Position numbers and translations under genes: made by a program. From Cylindrodendrum hubeiense (taxonomy: Eukaryota > Ascomycota > Sordariomycetes > Hypocreales > Nectriaceae), in NCBI GenBank assembly GCA_014621425.1, contig JAANBB010000013.1:294126-358125 (forward strand): 64,000 bases of DNA. Direction: 5' to 3'. Within the stretch, counting starts at the first letter, position 1. Every line of letters starts with the position of its first letter. Below the pieces are notes generated by a model that saw only the letters and a list, made by a program, of their open reading frames with translations, did no database searches and was not told the origin of the DNA. Positions 1-12,407 of this stretch are shown piece by piece.

Positions 1-346
1 GCTCACCGCATCCATGTTCGCGTCCAACTTTACTATTGCCGACACGCACTTGGAGCATCTGCGCGGGCAGGAAAACCTCAAGACCTTTGGACAGTCGCGC
101 ACGATCGCCTCGGGCAACAAGATGACCAACTACTTCTGTTCGACTTGTGGGACTCTCATGTATCGCGTCGGCGAAGCTTTCCCGGGCGTGAGTATCCTAC
201 GCATCGGCACTGTCGACGACTTTACTTTGCACGAGACAAAGTTGAAGGCCAGAGTCGAGCAGTTTACCAAGGACCGTGTCAGCTGGCTCTCTTGTGTGGA
301 GGGGGTTGAGCAGGTTGAGGGGAGTGCGTATTCAGCAAAGTTATAA
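1..346 (+). CDS. GFA/CENP-V-type zinc protein, 3' part
   Basis: Seen: a frame open from base 2 of the window to a stop at 344-346, so the gene begins to the left. The readable part holds a Cys-Ser-Thr-Cys pair within a YFC-x2-CGT-x-MYR context. This is the C-terminal zinc-ligand block of the glutathione-dependent formaldehyde-activating (GFA)/CENP-V family, and the residues around the first Met (SMFASNF) also fit that fold. Family knowledge: these are small cytosolic zinc proteins of about 130-160 residues; few have a proven substrate, and S-hydroxymethylglutathione synthase activity should not be assumed. About 110 residues are visible, so little is missing. The Met at 14 is probably internal because the frame stays open upstream. 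Confidence 0.85.
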   Translation, partial: LTASMFASNFTIADTHLEHLRGQENLKTFGQSRTIASGNKMTNYFCSTCGTLMYRVGEAFPGVSILRIGTVDDFTLHETKLKARVEQFTKDRVSWLSCVEGVEQVEGSAYSAKL

Positions 347-2583
347 ATGTATCAGGAGATATGTAGGCTATGTTTTTGAATAGTGTAACATTAAGTTCAG
401 TATCAAATCAGAGAGATCCAGAGAAATTTCCCAACTCATACTCTATATTATGCAATACGTTGGTTGCCATTTGTGAGGCATTCACAGCTCCAGTAAACCA
501 AAAATGACCGTTTAAATTACCAGCATCTCCGAATGACCTATAAATTGCATTGGGGTATCTAATATGACGCATATTAAAAATCAGATGCTGCTAAATATAA
601 AGAGAGATTTAAGGGAATATTAATTTGCATGAAAGGAGAGAAGCCGGGAAATGGGTTGTTGCTGTAGGGTAGCTCTGACAAACTGGGGGCATCTGAATGC
701 CCAAACTAACTAGTGATGGTATTAAATTAAGAATACAATTTCTCGATACAATAACCCCGACAGGCAAGGCCGTCTTGGCGAACCGAATTACTTGCTCAAT
801 CGGGCGAGCGCGATAGAAAATTGGGGAATAGCGGCCCAGTAATCAATCAGTATGGGGCTTCTTTGACTCGCAGCTTGGCCGCGAGAACCCCTGCATGGAG
901 ATGGGAACCCCTGTATGAAGAGCCTTGGCGGGGTTATGACGGCAGTGGCGCTTGGCGTGGCATTAATTGCATTCGTAGTTCATTCGGCTCGTATCTAGTT
1001 GGTAAAATATAGGAAATGCAAGCTCAAAGTGGATTATGACAAGGCCGCAGCCTGTCATCAACCTCACCTTCTCTCTCGTTGCTATTGACTACTCTAGGTA
1101 CTCACTCACTCGCCACCATCAAAGTTTCCAATAATCACGCTACGATGGTAAAAGTGGACATGGAGTGGATAGAAAATCGGGACTGCCAAAAATCCCTTCG
1201 CGGTGCACGAGCAACGTCACATTCATCACAACGGCTGCCTCTTGGCGCGTCTGTGGCATGTCACTCGCACGGCGTCAGGTGAGCGTTAATGAGAGGATCA
1301 TAGTTAGGTAATGTCGGCAACCGGCATCCGCAGCACCTGGTTCGTCAACGTCTTCCGCGCGTCTGCTATGTAATTAGTGGGGGTTCGCCGACGATTTGAC
1401 CATCTGTGGCTCAATCGTGGGTATCCTCATGTGCGTTGTGGATATTTCAGCCCAGTCACCAGGCTGAGAACTGTTCTCTTGGCTTCATCCCTGGCTGTCA
1501 TCGATTCCAACCGATGGGATGATGTGGGGGTCTTGGTGGACCAACGGTTCCTTGGGCTCTTTGGGCTCCTTGGGATCCTTGGGTTCGGAGGAAAAAATGT
1601 GGATATTGCTTGGCTGCTGAGCTATTTGGACGGCATTCGTAATGTAAAATTTTGATGGTTTTCGTTGCTGGAATTGCGCCTCGGCGACTTGTTCTTGTCG
1701 AGCCAGTCATATACCTGCCCGACTCTCATGCCGGGAAGTGTACTATCACACCGCTACGCGAAGAAGACTGGAAAAACAAAGGCATTCCCTGGTAAACCAC
1801 CTGTACTGACATCCCTTTGGGCGATTTCGGACGTCTGCAAATAGCGGATGCGCTCCAGGAAGAACGATGCAGCCGAGCTATCACCCGACCGGCAGTCGGG
1901 CACGTGGCTGAATTTAGCTTAGCATCGGAATATATCGTACAGGAGCGAATTAAAGACGGGCAAGGACACACTGGAGTGTGAGATTTTGGGCCCTTGGGGG
2001 GCACGGGCTGCTCTGGTGTCCGGTCAAAACACCCCAGCTGGCCCGGTAATAACGGGTCAGGACAGGGGCCTTTTGATGTATGGAGAACAATCTGACGAGG
2101 TTTTCAGGACTGGAGAGTGCGGCTTCAGAATGACTTCGGATTTCTCCGGACTCAACATTCCTTGTGATGCTCAAAGGCTCCCTAGTGGCATTTATATTGT
2201 ATCCATAGTTTTCTTAGATTTTATATGGCTTTGTCATGGACAAGATCATCACCACAGGGTCACTGTCGCGAGAGTACAGCACTGTAGATCAGGGAACGCC
2301 TCTTTCTTAAAGGCATTATTAAGCTCACCACGCCGTTGGTGCTCCATAGATTCATGGTGAATTGGGGACCCGATGCCGTGGTTCATGCGGCCTTGTCCCA
2401 GTTAGGGCTAAACACCCCCACGATTCGGTGGGTAGCTCTGTGGATATATGTCAAAGTACCGAATGTGCGAAGAGAGGGGACGCGTACACGTGTCCCTAGC
2501 TTGCAACTGGAAATTACGCCGAAACAGGCTTTCTCCAGGGTGGCATTGGTGTCTCTAGATGGATTAGACAACCATATCTTATG
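347..2583. other. Long intergenic stretch, no gene supported
   Basis: About 2.2 kb with only short, unrelated open frames on both strands. None shows a recognisable motif, family pattern or plausible exon-intron structure. Roughly 350-780 is AT-rich; the rest has mixed composition. It is the upstream region of the siderophore transporter gene. Confidence 0.6.
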
Positions 2584-2592
2584 ATCTGATAA
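2584..2592 (+). promoter_or_regulatory. Candidate iron-responsive GATA (SreA-type) site
   Basis: Seen: ATCTGATAA, followed at once by AGATAA. Family knowledge: the iron-regulatory GATA repressors of ascomycetes (SreA in Aspergillus, Sre1/Urbs1 relatives) prefer ATCWGATAA, which this matches exactly. It lies about 480 bp upstream of the start codon of the siderophore-iron transporter at 3076, the class of gene that SreA represses when iron is plentiful. Use of the site is inferred; a 9-mer of this kind also occurs by chance. Confidence 0.5.
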
Positions 2593-3075
2593 GATAACAG
2601 CCCTAGTTGGCTCCAGTAAAGCACCCACCCCATCGCGGCCACCGTCGTACGTGCAGGTCCCACCGGCCGTAGGCCTACAAACAGCCGTTATAACCGTTTT
2701 GTGGGTGGTCTTGGCCGAGGAACACGACTGTTTCCATTCGTGCTGCGTAGGAGCAAGAGCCACTCGGTCATTCGTTGCCCCCGGCGTCTGCAGAGATTTC
2801 CCTCCACTGGGTGCAAGGGTTTAGCCTAGATTGTAAGACGTGGTGGGACCGGGGATGGTCTGTTTCTAGTTGGCCTCTCTGGTTGACAAGGTCTTTCCAG
2901 CCGGTAACGGCCGCGTACTACGTACTCATACCCGATCCGTCCATCCTTTCATGTATATATCACATCCCCTCTGTCGATCCTATCCAATTCCTCTCGTCCC
3001 TACCACCCATCAACCATTTGCGCCAGATTTGGTTGTGACAACTCTCGCCAGTTTACTTCACCTTCAGCCGCCGTC

Positions 3076-4919
3076 ATGAGATTCAGGCTTTCCGAAAAGG
3101 TGCCCAACCGGCCTGTCGTGGAGGACGACAAGACACCCCAGGATGTTGAAACCACCGTGGCCGACGACAAGGAGACCAACCCGACGAAGGACAAGGACAC
3201 CGACTCCAGCTCTGACCGCGATGACTCCAACGCCGACTTCCAGCGTGGTGACGAGGCCATCCGAGCCATGACCCAGATCTGGACCAAGCGAGACTTGGTC
3301 ATCGCCTACATTCTGTATGTACCAGAATAACCCATCTGCTATCGGAACACGACTAACACGAGTGCGATAGTATCTGGCTCATTTCTTTCATCCAGGCTTT
3401 CTCGGCTGGTATCATTGGAACCATGACCCCCTACGTCACCAGCAGCTTCGGTGCCCATTCTCTGACCTCCACCATGGGAATTGTCGCCAGTCTCGTCTCT
3501 GGTCTCATCAAGCTGCCCTATGCTAAGCTGCTGAACATCTGGGGTCGCCCCCAGTCTTTCGGCGTCGTCATCATCATCATGACTCTCGGAATTGTCATGA
3601 TGGCAGCTTGCAACAGCGTCTACGTCTACGCCGCCGCCCTGGTCTTCTACAACGTTGGCTACAGCACCATCAACTTCACCACCACCATCTTCATTGCCGA
3701 TACCTCCTCGCTGAAGAGCCGAGCCTTCATGCTCGCCTTTGCTGGATCACCTTATTTGGCCACTGTCTGGGCCTACGGTCCTGCTGCCGAGAGCGCCTTG
3801 GACGGAATCGGCTTCCGATGGGGACTGGGTGTCTGGGCCATCGTCTACCCCGTCGTCTGCACTCCTCTGTGGGCGCTGTTTTACTACTACCAGCGAAAGG
3901 CCGAGAAGGCTGGCTTGTACAAGAATGAGCCCAGCGGCCGCAACTTTACCGAGTCCCTCATGCACTGGGCAAAGGAGTTTGATGTCATTGGCCTCCTGCT
4001 CGTGGCCACCGGCCTCGCTCTGTTCCTGCTCTCCTTCTCCATTTACTCTTACCAGAAGGACGAGTGGAAGTCCCCGCTGATCATCTGCTTCTTCATCTTT
4101 GGTGGACTCCTCATCATTGCCTTTGCATTGTGGGAGAAGTATTGGGCGCCCGTCACCTTTATCCCTTGGCATTTGATCAAGAACAGAACCGTCTTCTTCA
4201 CCTACACCATGATGGCTAGCATCTACACTGCTTGGTACATCTGGGATAACTATTTCTACTCGTTCCTTATCGTTGTCTTCAACGAGAGCGTTACGAATGC
4301 CTCGTACATCAGCAACATCTACACCGTCGGCTCAACCTTCATTGCCCTCGTTATGGGAGTCGTTATCCGCATCAACGGCCGTCTCAAGTGGCAGGCTCTC
4401 TACCTTGGCGTCCCTCTGACAATCCTTGGTGTGTCGCTGATGATCCATTTCCGTCAGCCTGACTCTCACATCGGATACATTGTCATGTGCCAGATCTTCA
4501 TCGCCTTTGGAGGTGGTATCCTCGTTATCTGCGAGCAAATGACCGTCATGGCCGTCTCTACCCAGCGAGATATCCCCGCTGTCCTCGCCATGGAGAGCAT
4601 GATTGCCAACATGGGCGGCGCCATTGGTGGTGCTATCGCTGCGGCCATGTGGACAGGCATCTTCCCCAAGAAGCTCCTGGAGTACTTGCCTGCAAGCTCT
4701 CAGGCTGACTTTGCCACCATCTATGGCGACATTCTCGTCCAGTCCTCTTACGCGATTGGGTCGCCCACTCGAGACGCCATCAACAAGGCTTACGGCGATA
4801 CTCAGCGTCTGATGCTGATCGCCGCTACCTGCCTGTACTCCATTACGCTTGTGTCGGTTATTATGTGGAAGGACATTAATGTCAAGAAGATTCACCAGGT
4901 GAAGGGTATGGTTTGGTGA
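3076..4919 (+). CDS. MFS siderophore-iron transporter (SIT family)
   Basis: Exons 3076-3314 and 3371-4919 (intron 3315-3370, GTATGT...GATAG) give 595 residues, the usual SIT length of about 600. The N-terminal 60-70 residues are acidic, hydrophilic and cytosolic. They lead into a TKRDLVIAY...FSAGIIGTMTPYV segment typical of the Arn1/MirB/Sit1 group, followed by about 14 membrane spans. The family takes up ferric siderophore complexes by proton symport at the plasma membrane. Which siderophore it carries cannot be read from the sequence. Isolated gene: the next gene downstream is a monooxygenase of the Baeyer-Villiger type, not an ornithine N-hydroxylase, so no siderophore cluster is visible. 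A candidate SreA site lies at 2584. The ATG at 3076 is chosen because it starts the acidic leader in frame with the splice. Confidence 0.93.
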
Positions 4920-5721
4920 TGGAGGAATGGCGAACTAGAACAAACCAGTATAGCAGTGCGTTGGGTAGTCGACCTGACAAGGCGGTGTACCGGTTCTCTG
5001 ATCTAGCTATTCTACCTCTTTATTTAACTCTATAATATTCTCTACCTCTTACTATTACCCCTCATTTCCACCCACCTCGGCCATCCGTGCATCAGATATA
5101 CGAATGGATGGCTGCCGTATTAGAGCTACTCCAGGAACAGTGGGGACATGAAACTGCTAGTTTGCCGAGACACGCACCAAGATCGTCGCCCACGGCTGCG
5201 CGGGGTAGGAGAACAATGGTCCTGAGTGGTTTTCCCCGGCTTTAGATAAGTGACTGGCCACGAGACTACGGCCATATCGTCGGGCTAGCGACTTTCGTCG
5301 TAGAGTCGCATTGTAGACGCGACTGCGGGGCCTCGATTCCTGAAGATGGTGGAGGCGGCGGAGGTGGAGGAGGTGGAGGTGGCGGTGGAGGCGGCGCACA
5401 TATCTCTTGGAGGTGTGGAGGAAATGTCCCGAGGTGTGGAGGAGCCCACGAGGACGAATCATGAAGCGACGGGGCCGGCATTGGCACAATCGCCTTTATC
5501 TTAGACAAGCCCGCTTTCAGGCTTGGAGCTCCACCAGCCGCCGGCTTCCAACTCATGCCCTCAAATACCATGTCCAAGACTGAACAAGCCAGTGCAATTC
5601 CAACTTCTCTCGTGTGCCTTATCTCTTCCAGTTCATCCCAATCAATTCCCGGTGATCGACCAAGAGCCACGCGCCCACGAACTGCAACAGAAGCTCATTC
5701 TTTCGCGCAATCACAGAAGCC
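4920..5721. other. Intergenic region with a GGN simple repeat
   Basis: No gene supported. It contains the G-rich triplet run described at 5348-5395 and the promoter of the following monooxygenase. An open frame on the minus strand through the repeat is judged a by-product of the repeat. Confidence 0.6.
5348..5395. repeat. GGN triplet microsatellite
   Basis: About 16 consecutive GGN triplets (GGT, GGA, GGC mixed). Read on the minus strand this would be a run of about 16 prolines. It lies about 330 bp upstream of the monooxygenase start. The purine-rich strand could form unusual structure; no function is shown. Confidence 0.85.
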
Positions 5722-7866
5722 ATGGGTTCTCTTTCTTCCTGGCTAACGGGCCCCCCGGCCAAGCCTGCTTACGAAATCATGGAGAAGCCCAGCCGAATCG
5801 GCCGAAAACTGCGCGTTATCTGCCTCGGAGCCGGCGCCAGCGCGCTCAACTTGGCCCACGAGATTGATGTCAGCACACTGGATCTCGAACTAGTTTGCTA
5901 CGAGAAGAACCCGTCGATTGGTGGCACGTGAGTTACGACTCCAAAGCATTTTTAAAGCAGTAAAAAAAGGCGGTGTCTGATTGAATTTAGCTGGTATGAA
6001 AACCGTTATCCTGGCTGTGGCTGTGACATTCCCTCGGTCAACTACCAATTCTCATGGGCGCCGTCCTCTGAGTGGTCATCTTTGTGAGTGCCTAACTTTA
6101 TCTATGCAACCCAGCCTGAGAGAAATTGGACTAATTTGACTCGCAAAGTTATTCGGGAGCTCCCGAGATTCTGCAGTACTTTAAGGATGTTGCGGAAAAG
6201 TATGACCTGAACAAGTACATCCGACTTAGCCACACCGTGGTGGCTGCCACGTGGAATGAGGAGGAGAATATGTGGTACATCAAGATCCAAAGAGGCGATG
6301 ACCCGAACGACGTCTTTGAGGACAAGGCCAACGTCTTTGTCAATGCCAGTGGTGTTCTGAAGTAGGTTGCCCCGCGTCCTATCGGGATTTGTATCATCGG
6401 AGCTGACTTTGTCTCTAGCAAGTGGAAGTGGCCCGCAATCAAGGGCAGAGAGTCCTTCCAGGGTAAAATGCTCCACAGCGCAAACTGGGATGACAGCGTC
6501 GATCTCAAGGGAAAGCGCATCGGTGTCATTGGCGGCGGATCATCAGCCGTTCAGATCGTGCCCAACATTCAGCCCAGTGAGTTCACCTTCGTCATGATGC
6601 CGATTTGGAAAAGTCATGATGAATACTAACAACTTGAAAAGTTGTTGGCAACATGAAGTGTTTCATCCGCAGCGCGTCCTGGGTGACGGGCGGCTTTGGA
6701 CAGCGGTTCGCCGGAAAGGCGGGCACCAACTTTGAGTGTGAGCATTTCAAGCACCTGGCGTTACCCGTGAATCTAACACCTGGGTTCTAGATAATGCGAA
6801 GCAGCGAGAGATCTTCCGAAACGATCCTAATAAGTACTTGGCCTACCGCAAGAAGATTGAGTCTGAGCTCAACTCTCGCTTCCGCTTCATCCTCAACGGA
6901 TCCAAGGAGCAGCAAGAAGCCCGAGATGTCAGTGACCAATACTGGGATCCCCTTGACTTAAATTAGCTAACGAAGGCTTCAGTATGCGGAAAACGATATG
7001 CGCACTAAGCTGGCAAACAAGCCCGAAGTTGCCGACATCATCGTCCCCAAAGACTTTGCCGTTGGCTGCAGGAGACCTACACCGGGCAACGGATACCTTG
7101 AGGCGCTGTGCAAGGACAACGTCTCGGTGGTGTCGTCTGACATTCAGAACTTTACCTCTAAGGGAATCAAGACTGCAGACGGCGTTGAGCACGAGTTTGA
7201 TGTCATCGTCTGTGCTACCGGTTTCGACGTTAGCTGGCGACCCGCATACCCCACGATTGGCCGTGGCGGCGTCGACCTCGGCGAGTACTGGAAGGATGTT
7301 CCCAACACGTATCTCTCTATGACTATCGCCAACTTCCCTAACTACCTCAGTAAGTACATGTCCTGTAATTCCATCATTCCCGTCTAACCTCGGTAGTCTT
7401 TAACGGACCCTATGGCCCGTACGGCCACGGAAGCTTCCTGCCCATCACCGAAACAGTCTCTCGATACTTGATGCAGATGCTCAAGAAGATGTCCGAGGAG
7501 GAGGTTGCCTCGTTCGCACCTAAGGAGGCCGCTGTCGCCGACTTCGCCGAGCACAGAGGCAAGTTCCTCCCTCGCACCGCATGGACCTCGCCTTGCCGCT
7601 CGTGGTTTAAGCAGGGTACCGTCGATCGCGAGCCCATGATGTGGCCCGGATCGCGTATCCAGTTCTTTGAGACGATTGCGACCCCTCGCTGGGAGGATTA
7701 TGACTGGAAGTACACTACATCCAACCGGTTTGGCTACTTTGGTAACGGCTTTGCTGCCCGTGAGAACGACGGAAGTGATCTTACCTGGTACCTCGGCCTG
7801 TTGAATGGTAACGAAAAGCAACCCGAGCTTCTTGATGAAGAATTTGCGGACTTCTTTATGAACTGA
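5722..7866 (+). CDS. Type I Baeyer-Villiger monooxygenase (FAD/NADPH)
   Basis: Eight exons: 5722-5927, 5991-6083, 6149-6361, 6419-6576, 6642-6737, 6791-6927, 6983-7349, 7397-7866. All seven introns are GT-AG, 47-65 nt. Product 579 residues. FAD-binding Rossmann motif GAGASA at 36-41, GGTWYENRYPG just after exon 1, the Baeyer-Villiger fingerprint FxGxxxHxxxWD at 184-195 (complete), and the NADPH motif GGGSSA at 209-214. The family inserts an oxygen next to a ketone, giving an ester or lactone, and is common in fungal secondary metabolism (StcW-like) and in steroid or cyclic-ketone breakdown. The substrate is unknown. Downstream and convergent is an MFS permease whose last codon is about 690 bp away; a joint role is possible but only inferred. 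Confidence 0.94.
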
Positions 7867-8557
7867 TGGAAGACGCATGGGGATGTGTGTTTCTACACCA
7901 TCCTATCAATGAATCGACTTATTTTGTCTCTACCCTGTTATTTGAGGGCCTAGGTCGATAAGAAGTTTATAAACACACTATATGTAAATACAATGAATAA
8001 ATGTCATGTTGGAATGTCTAGCTTGAATGATCGATCTTGCATTTGGCTTGGTAGCCTCACGGTTGATCTTGGTGCAGAGCATGATGTGGCCAATTTGACA
8101 CCGTTAGAGGTGTATTTTTGGAACACTTTACGCATCATGATACTTGACTTATTCAATTTCCACAGAATTTTAATCTTTAAAGTGTAACAGACGGCATTTT
8201 ATACGATACCAAAGATCAAAGTTCTTGAGTGACTGTGCTCATATTCTCGTATGGGCTTATTGAACCACAACTTTTTGTTCAACAAGAGCAAACGGACAAG
8301 GAGTCATTTAATCTATCTGTTTTCAGTTTTCCAGTACCACTTCACTCTGGGGCATGACACGCAGTTTAACAAAATTATCCGTTGCATTGTTTGCAGAGTA
8401 GTTGGAAAATGAAGTACAAGAAAGATAATAATTGGTTCGAGTCTGAGGATACTGAGCTATCTAGATTCCCTAAACAACCAGCCATGATTCACTGAGCCGA
8501 ACCCAGGCCAAACCCACAACCAACCCGGTGTCCAGTCTGGACCCTAGATTTCTTCAA
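7867..8557. other. Convergent intergenic region
   Basis: Lies between the 3' ends of the monooxygenase (+) and the MFS permease (-). It is AT-rich with no supported gene and probably holds both 3' UTRs. Confidence 0.6.
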
Positions 8558-10155
8558 TTAAAGGATATATCGGAAAGTCGGCTGTTGGAAATCGGTCAAA
8601 TCCAAGAACTCGGTGCCTGTAACAACCTCCTCCGGATGCTCAGCTGCCTTCTTGTCGCGGCGCCTGTTCTCCAAGATGTTGACGACGCGAAGGGCGATGA
8701 GGACAATAGCGGCAAGGCCGTACATGATAGCCACCATCATCTTTCCATGATAGTACTCGGGGGCTTCGTCTGCCCGGAAGGTTTGCGGGCCGATCCAGTT
8801 ACCAGCGGCATAGGCGAGAATCTGAACGCCGTTGACGGTGGCCTTCTTGGTGTAACCCAGGGTGTTGTTCGAGATCATGACCATGACCAAGCACCAGGCA
8901 GAACCAGCGGCTCCAATGAAGTAGTAGCCGATGAGCAGGCCAGCCTTGGCGGTAAGGGGGATGAAGATCATCATGATGCCGCCAATCATGGGGATAAGGA
9001 TGGCGATGAAGGCAAAGAGAGAGCGGTCCAGATACTTGTCAGAGAGATAAGTAAATGTCAGCTTGCAGGTGATGTCGACGATACCGGTAGGCATGTTGAG
9101 GAGGAGTGACAGTCGCTTGCTGAAGCCGAAAGAGTTGATGACGAGGGAGCCGAAGGAGGTGATGCCACCATTGGGAATGTTCATGAGCAGGGAGAAGAGG
9201 ATGTAGAGATATGTGCGAGGATCGCGGAAAGCCTCGAAGAACTGATCCCACTTCCACTTGCGGCTGCCGATTCCCTGGAAGTTGCCTCGGATTCGCTCAA
9301 TGGCAATGACCTTTTCGCGGTGGGTAAGGAACTTGGCGTTGGTCTGGTTGTCGGGCATGTAGAACCAGCAGTAGGCACCGGTGATGATGGTGGGCAATCC
9401 GAGGACGAGGTAGAGAATCTTCCAGGTCTCCAGGGCGCTGTTGCTGACGCCGGAGAGTCCGTATGCGATGGGGCCAAGAGTAAGCAGGGCGAGGCCGTTG
9501 CAGCTGAGCCAGTAGCCCATTCGCTTGGCCTGCTCATTCTGCTTGTACCAGGCGGAGACGAGGATGACGAAGGCGGGCGTGACGGTAGCCTCGAGGGCTC
9601 CGAGGAAGAAACGGACGCTCAGGAGACCGGCATAGTTGAAGACGAAGACGTGGCAGGTAAGGACACCGCCCCAGAGGATGATGTTGGCGGATGTGTACTT
9701 GCCAAGGGGAAGGGCTCGGAGCAGGTAGGTGGTAGGAAATCTGCGCTCAATCGTTAGTTTTCAATTGCTGATAGCGGCATATAGATCGTGACTTACTCCC
9801 ACAAGATGTAACCTGCGTAGAAGATACTCGAGGCCCAACTGTACTGCTGGCTATCAGGGTCCAGCTTGGTATCCTCGCGGATGCCCATCAGTGACGCATA
9901 GTTGAGCGACGTCTTGTCGGCAAACTGCAGCGCGTAGATCCAGCACAGCAGCGGCATGAGAGCCCAGTCGATCTTGCTCAGGACGCTCTTCTCTTCCTCG
10001 GGAGTGAATTCGATGTCTTCGCCGCCGGTGAAGGCGAACGCAGGGTCGACATCTTTGGCGAGAGGCTTCTCGACGATGCCCTCGGCGACGTCGGTCGGAG
10101 TCCGGATGACATCGCCGCCATCCTGTGGGACCATCTTGTCTTTGGCGGGCGACAT
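8558..10155 (-). CDS. MFS permease, anion:cation symporter (Dal5-like)
   Basis: Exons on the minus strand 10155-9797 and 9740-8558 (intron 9741-9796, GTAAGT...AG); 513 residues. A soluble N-terminus of about 80 residues precedes the first span. The motif LQFADKTSLNYASLMG in TM1, the ILWE-FPTTYLL segment across the splice and GKYTSANIILWGG mark the ACS/Dal5 family, which carries small organic anions such as allantoate, nicotinate, pantothenate or vitamin precursors. The family has 12 spans and acts at the plasma membrane. The substrate cannot be assigned. It is transcribed towards the Baeyer-Villiger monooxygenase, so it could import that enzyme's substrate or export its product; this is inference only. 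Confidence 0.93.
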
Positions 10156-12407
10156 TGAGATGTTGTCCAGTGTGGTTCAAGGATCGAGATGTGTAGGCGG
10201 AGGAGGTGAGGAGAGAAGAGACAGTGATGACTCTGATGAGGGGAATAAACTCGAGGCGCGAAGACAGGGTTTTAAGTCTTGCTTCTCCAGGCCAGCTTAA
10301 TCTTGAGTTGAGGCCAGTGCGTGTCTCGCCCGACGTAGCTATCGCATCTCTATCGGTGCGTAGATGACAGATGCAGTAGTGCCCCGGCTTATCTGCAGGC
10401 CCCCGCCCCCAGATTCCAAGATCCTGGTCTGCTCCCGACTCGCCGCGGTACACACGGAGCAGGCTTGTCAGGACCTGCATTCCGTGGCTGGAACACCTGA
10501 GCAGACTCGCGTAGAGACTCGTGTGGCGCTCCACCCCCGCTTCAGGGGACGGGCCATCGGCCTCCACCTCACCGCCGCGCCGGCTGCTCACCGAGCTGTC
10601 ACTGACGTCGTGACCGAGATGCTGGCAGGGATGCATGTATGCAAAGCTAGGCTTCGGCTGGATGTTCCGTGAGGAGATAATCTCAATCTAAGTATACTAG
10701 CTGATTCAACCAAGCAAGGGCTGTTCTCGACGCTCTCAGCAGCAGCCAAGCCATGATCTAGACCATGTGGAGCTCCACCGATACGGGTGGAGGGCTATCG
10801 TGTCTTAGCCCCTGATTCGCTCCAGAAATCCACCATGTGGAGGTTGCCTGAGTAATGACACGACACGCGGTGATCAGATACACGTATTTTCTCGATTGCG
10901 GTGCAACACCGAGCTTTCAGCTAAACAGGTTCATGACCGCGTGTGGTATAGTCTTCCCCAGGACCAGGTTCCCTCTCCTCTCGGTTGCGACTTTAGGCTC
11001 CCCGACCCCGGATCTAACGGCCCAGGCCCCATGACGACCCATGACGGCTCCAGTTATGACGTGAAAGATGAGTTTGTTTGGTCAGAGTAGGTATATACGA
11101 AGATAACTATTATCAATCGGCTAGCTAGAATGGGTATTGGGAACTGCATCCCCAGGTATTGGGCTTACATGGGTTCACGGCCGTCTGGACAGACTCCATG
11201 ATACCTTCGGCTTGTGTCGCCGAAGCTACCCTACAGATGCATGCTTCACCTGCCTCGGGCCTCGGTCATGAGTTGGACAAGGGCTTTTGTATTTTGTAGT
11301 AAAATTATGTACCAGGTCAATAGACCGGTGCCGGCGGGAAGGAAACACTGGATGCGGACCCGCGATAGGTGGTTCCATCATGACCGATCCTGCTCATGTT
11401 TCGCAAAGTTATCTTTCGCAGAGCCGTGAAGTGAAAATGAAATGGTGCCCAACACTAGAATCAATGTATATTCTGCTATCAATGCAATCAATGCAATCAT
11501 AGACTGCCCCTTATCATTTATAATGAAGTGGAGCTCCATCAATGCCCGTCGACTCCAGATGACGAGCTTTGACAATGGCGCCAGATGCGCGAGCTGCGGG
11601 TGCACGGCGGGCCAGATTGACGAGATAACTGATGCAGAGATACGGCGAAGCATTTTGCCACAGCAAACATAAGAGGCAGTTGAATTCCAAATCTATCATC
11701 TCTGTTTTTCCCAAATCAACCGCCCCTTGGACGCCTGCAAAAGGTACCATGATGCGGTCCGAGACATTGCTTATTGGCTACCCAGATTTGCCACTGCACT
11801 TGGCATACGCTGAGAAGTCCGACCATCGAAATTAAAGGCTTGGTCATCACGGCAACGAGTTCTTTGGGATGGCGAGTTGCGTTCCAGATGAGACCAAAGT
11901 TTGCCCCCGGAGGCACGAGTCACTATGGGCTCCCGCCCCGCTGGTATGAGAACAGCGTTCTCACAGAGGGCCAAGTAAAGCAAGACGATAGATCTTGTGG
12001 CATGAAGGGAATACTGGACTGAAAATTCCGCCAGGCACTGAAAGAAAGATCTGCCTTTTGAGCATCGGCTTGGCCGCGATTGCTGTGGAGCCACCACGAG
12101 AGATATTACTGCTATCCTTGGGCTGTTTATGATGCCCAGTGGCATGCATCCAGAATTCTCTGTGCATTGATCAGTTGGAGGTGACCAAGAAACTTCGTCA
12201 GATACACATGACTAGAGCGATTTGAGTCTTCGAAAGGAGGCGAGAGTATCCCTTAACCACTCCGTAACCGGGTATGCTAGTCTAGAACCGGATGACTCAG
12301 CGCGCCACACGCGACTCAAGACCATCCACTCAATCGGGCCCCCCATTGACGCAGCTACGCAGAGCAAACTTCACTCGGGCTGCCTGATATCAAGACACCT
12401 GCGCAAG
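10156..12407. other. Intergenic region, no gene supported
   Basis: About 2.25 kb holding the MFS permease promoter on the left and the C2H2 regulator promoter on the right. The short open frames found on both strands show no motifs and no plausible exon structure. Confidence 0.55.

Noticed and set aside
1986..2360. 124-codon open frame
   Set aside because: Its start codon lies in a stretch with no coding look, no motif is recognisable, and overlapping frames on the other strand are equally long.
5266..5670. 134-codon open frame on the minus strand with a long polyproline run
   Set aside because: The run is the GGN microsatellite read backwards. The flanks show no domain, the frame has no splice support, and it overlaps the monooxygenase promoter.
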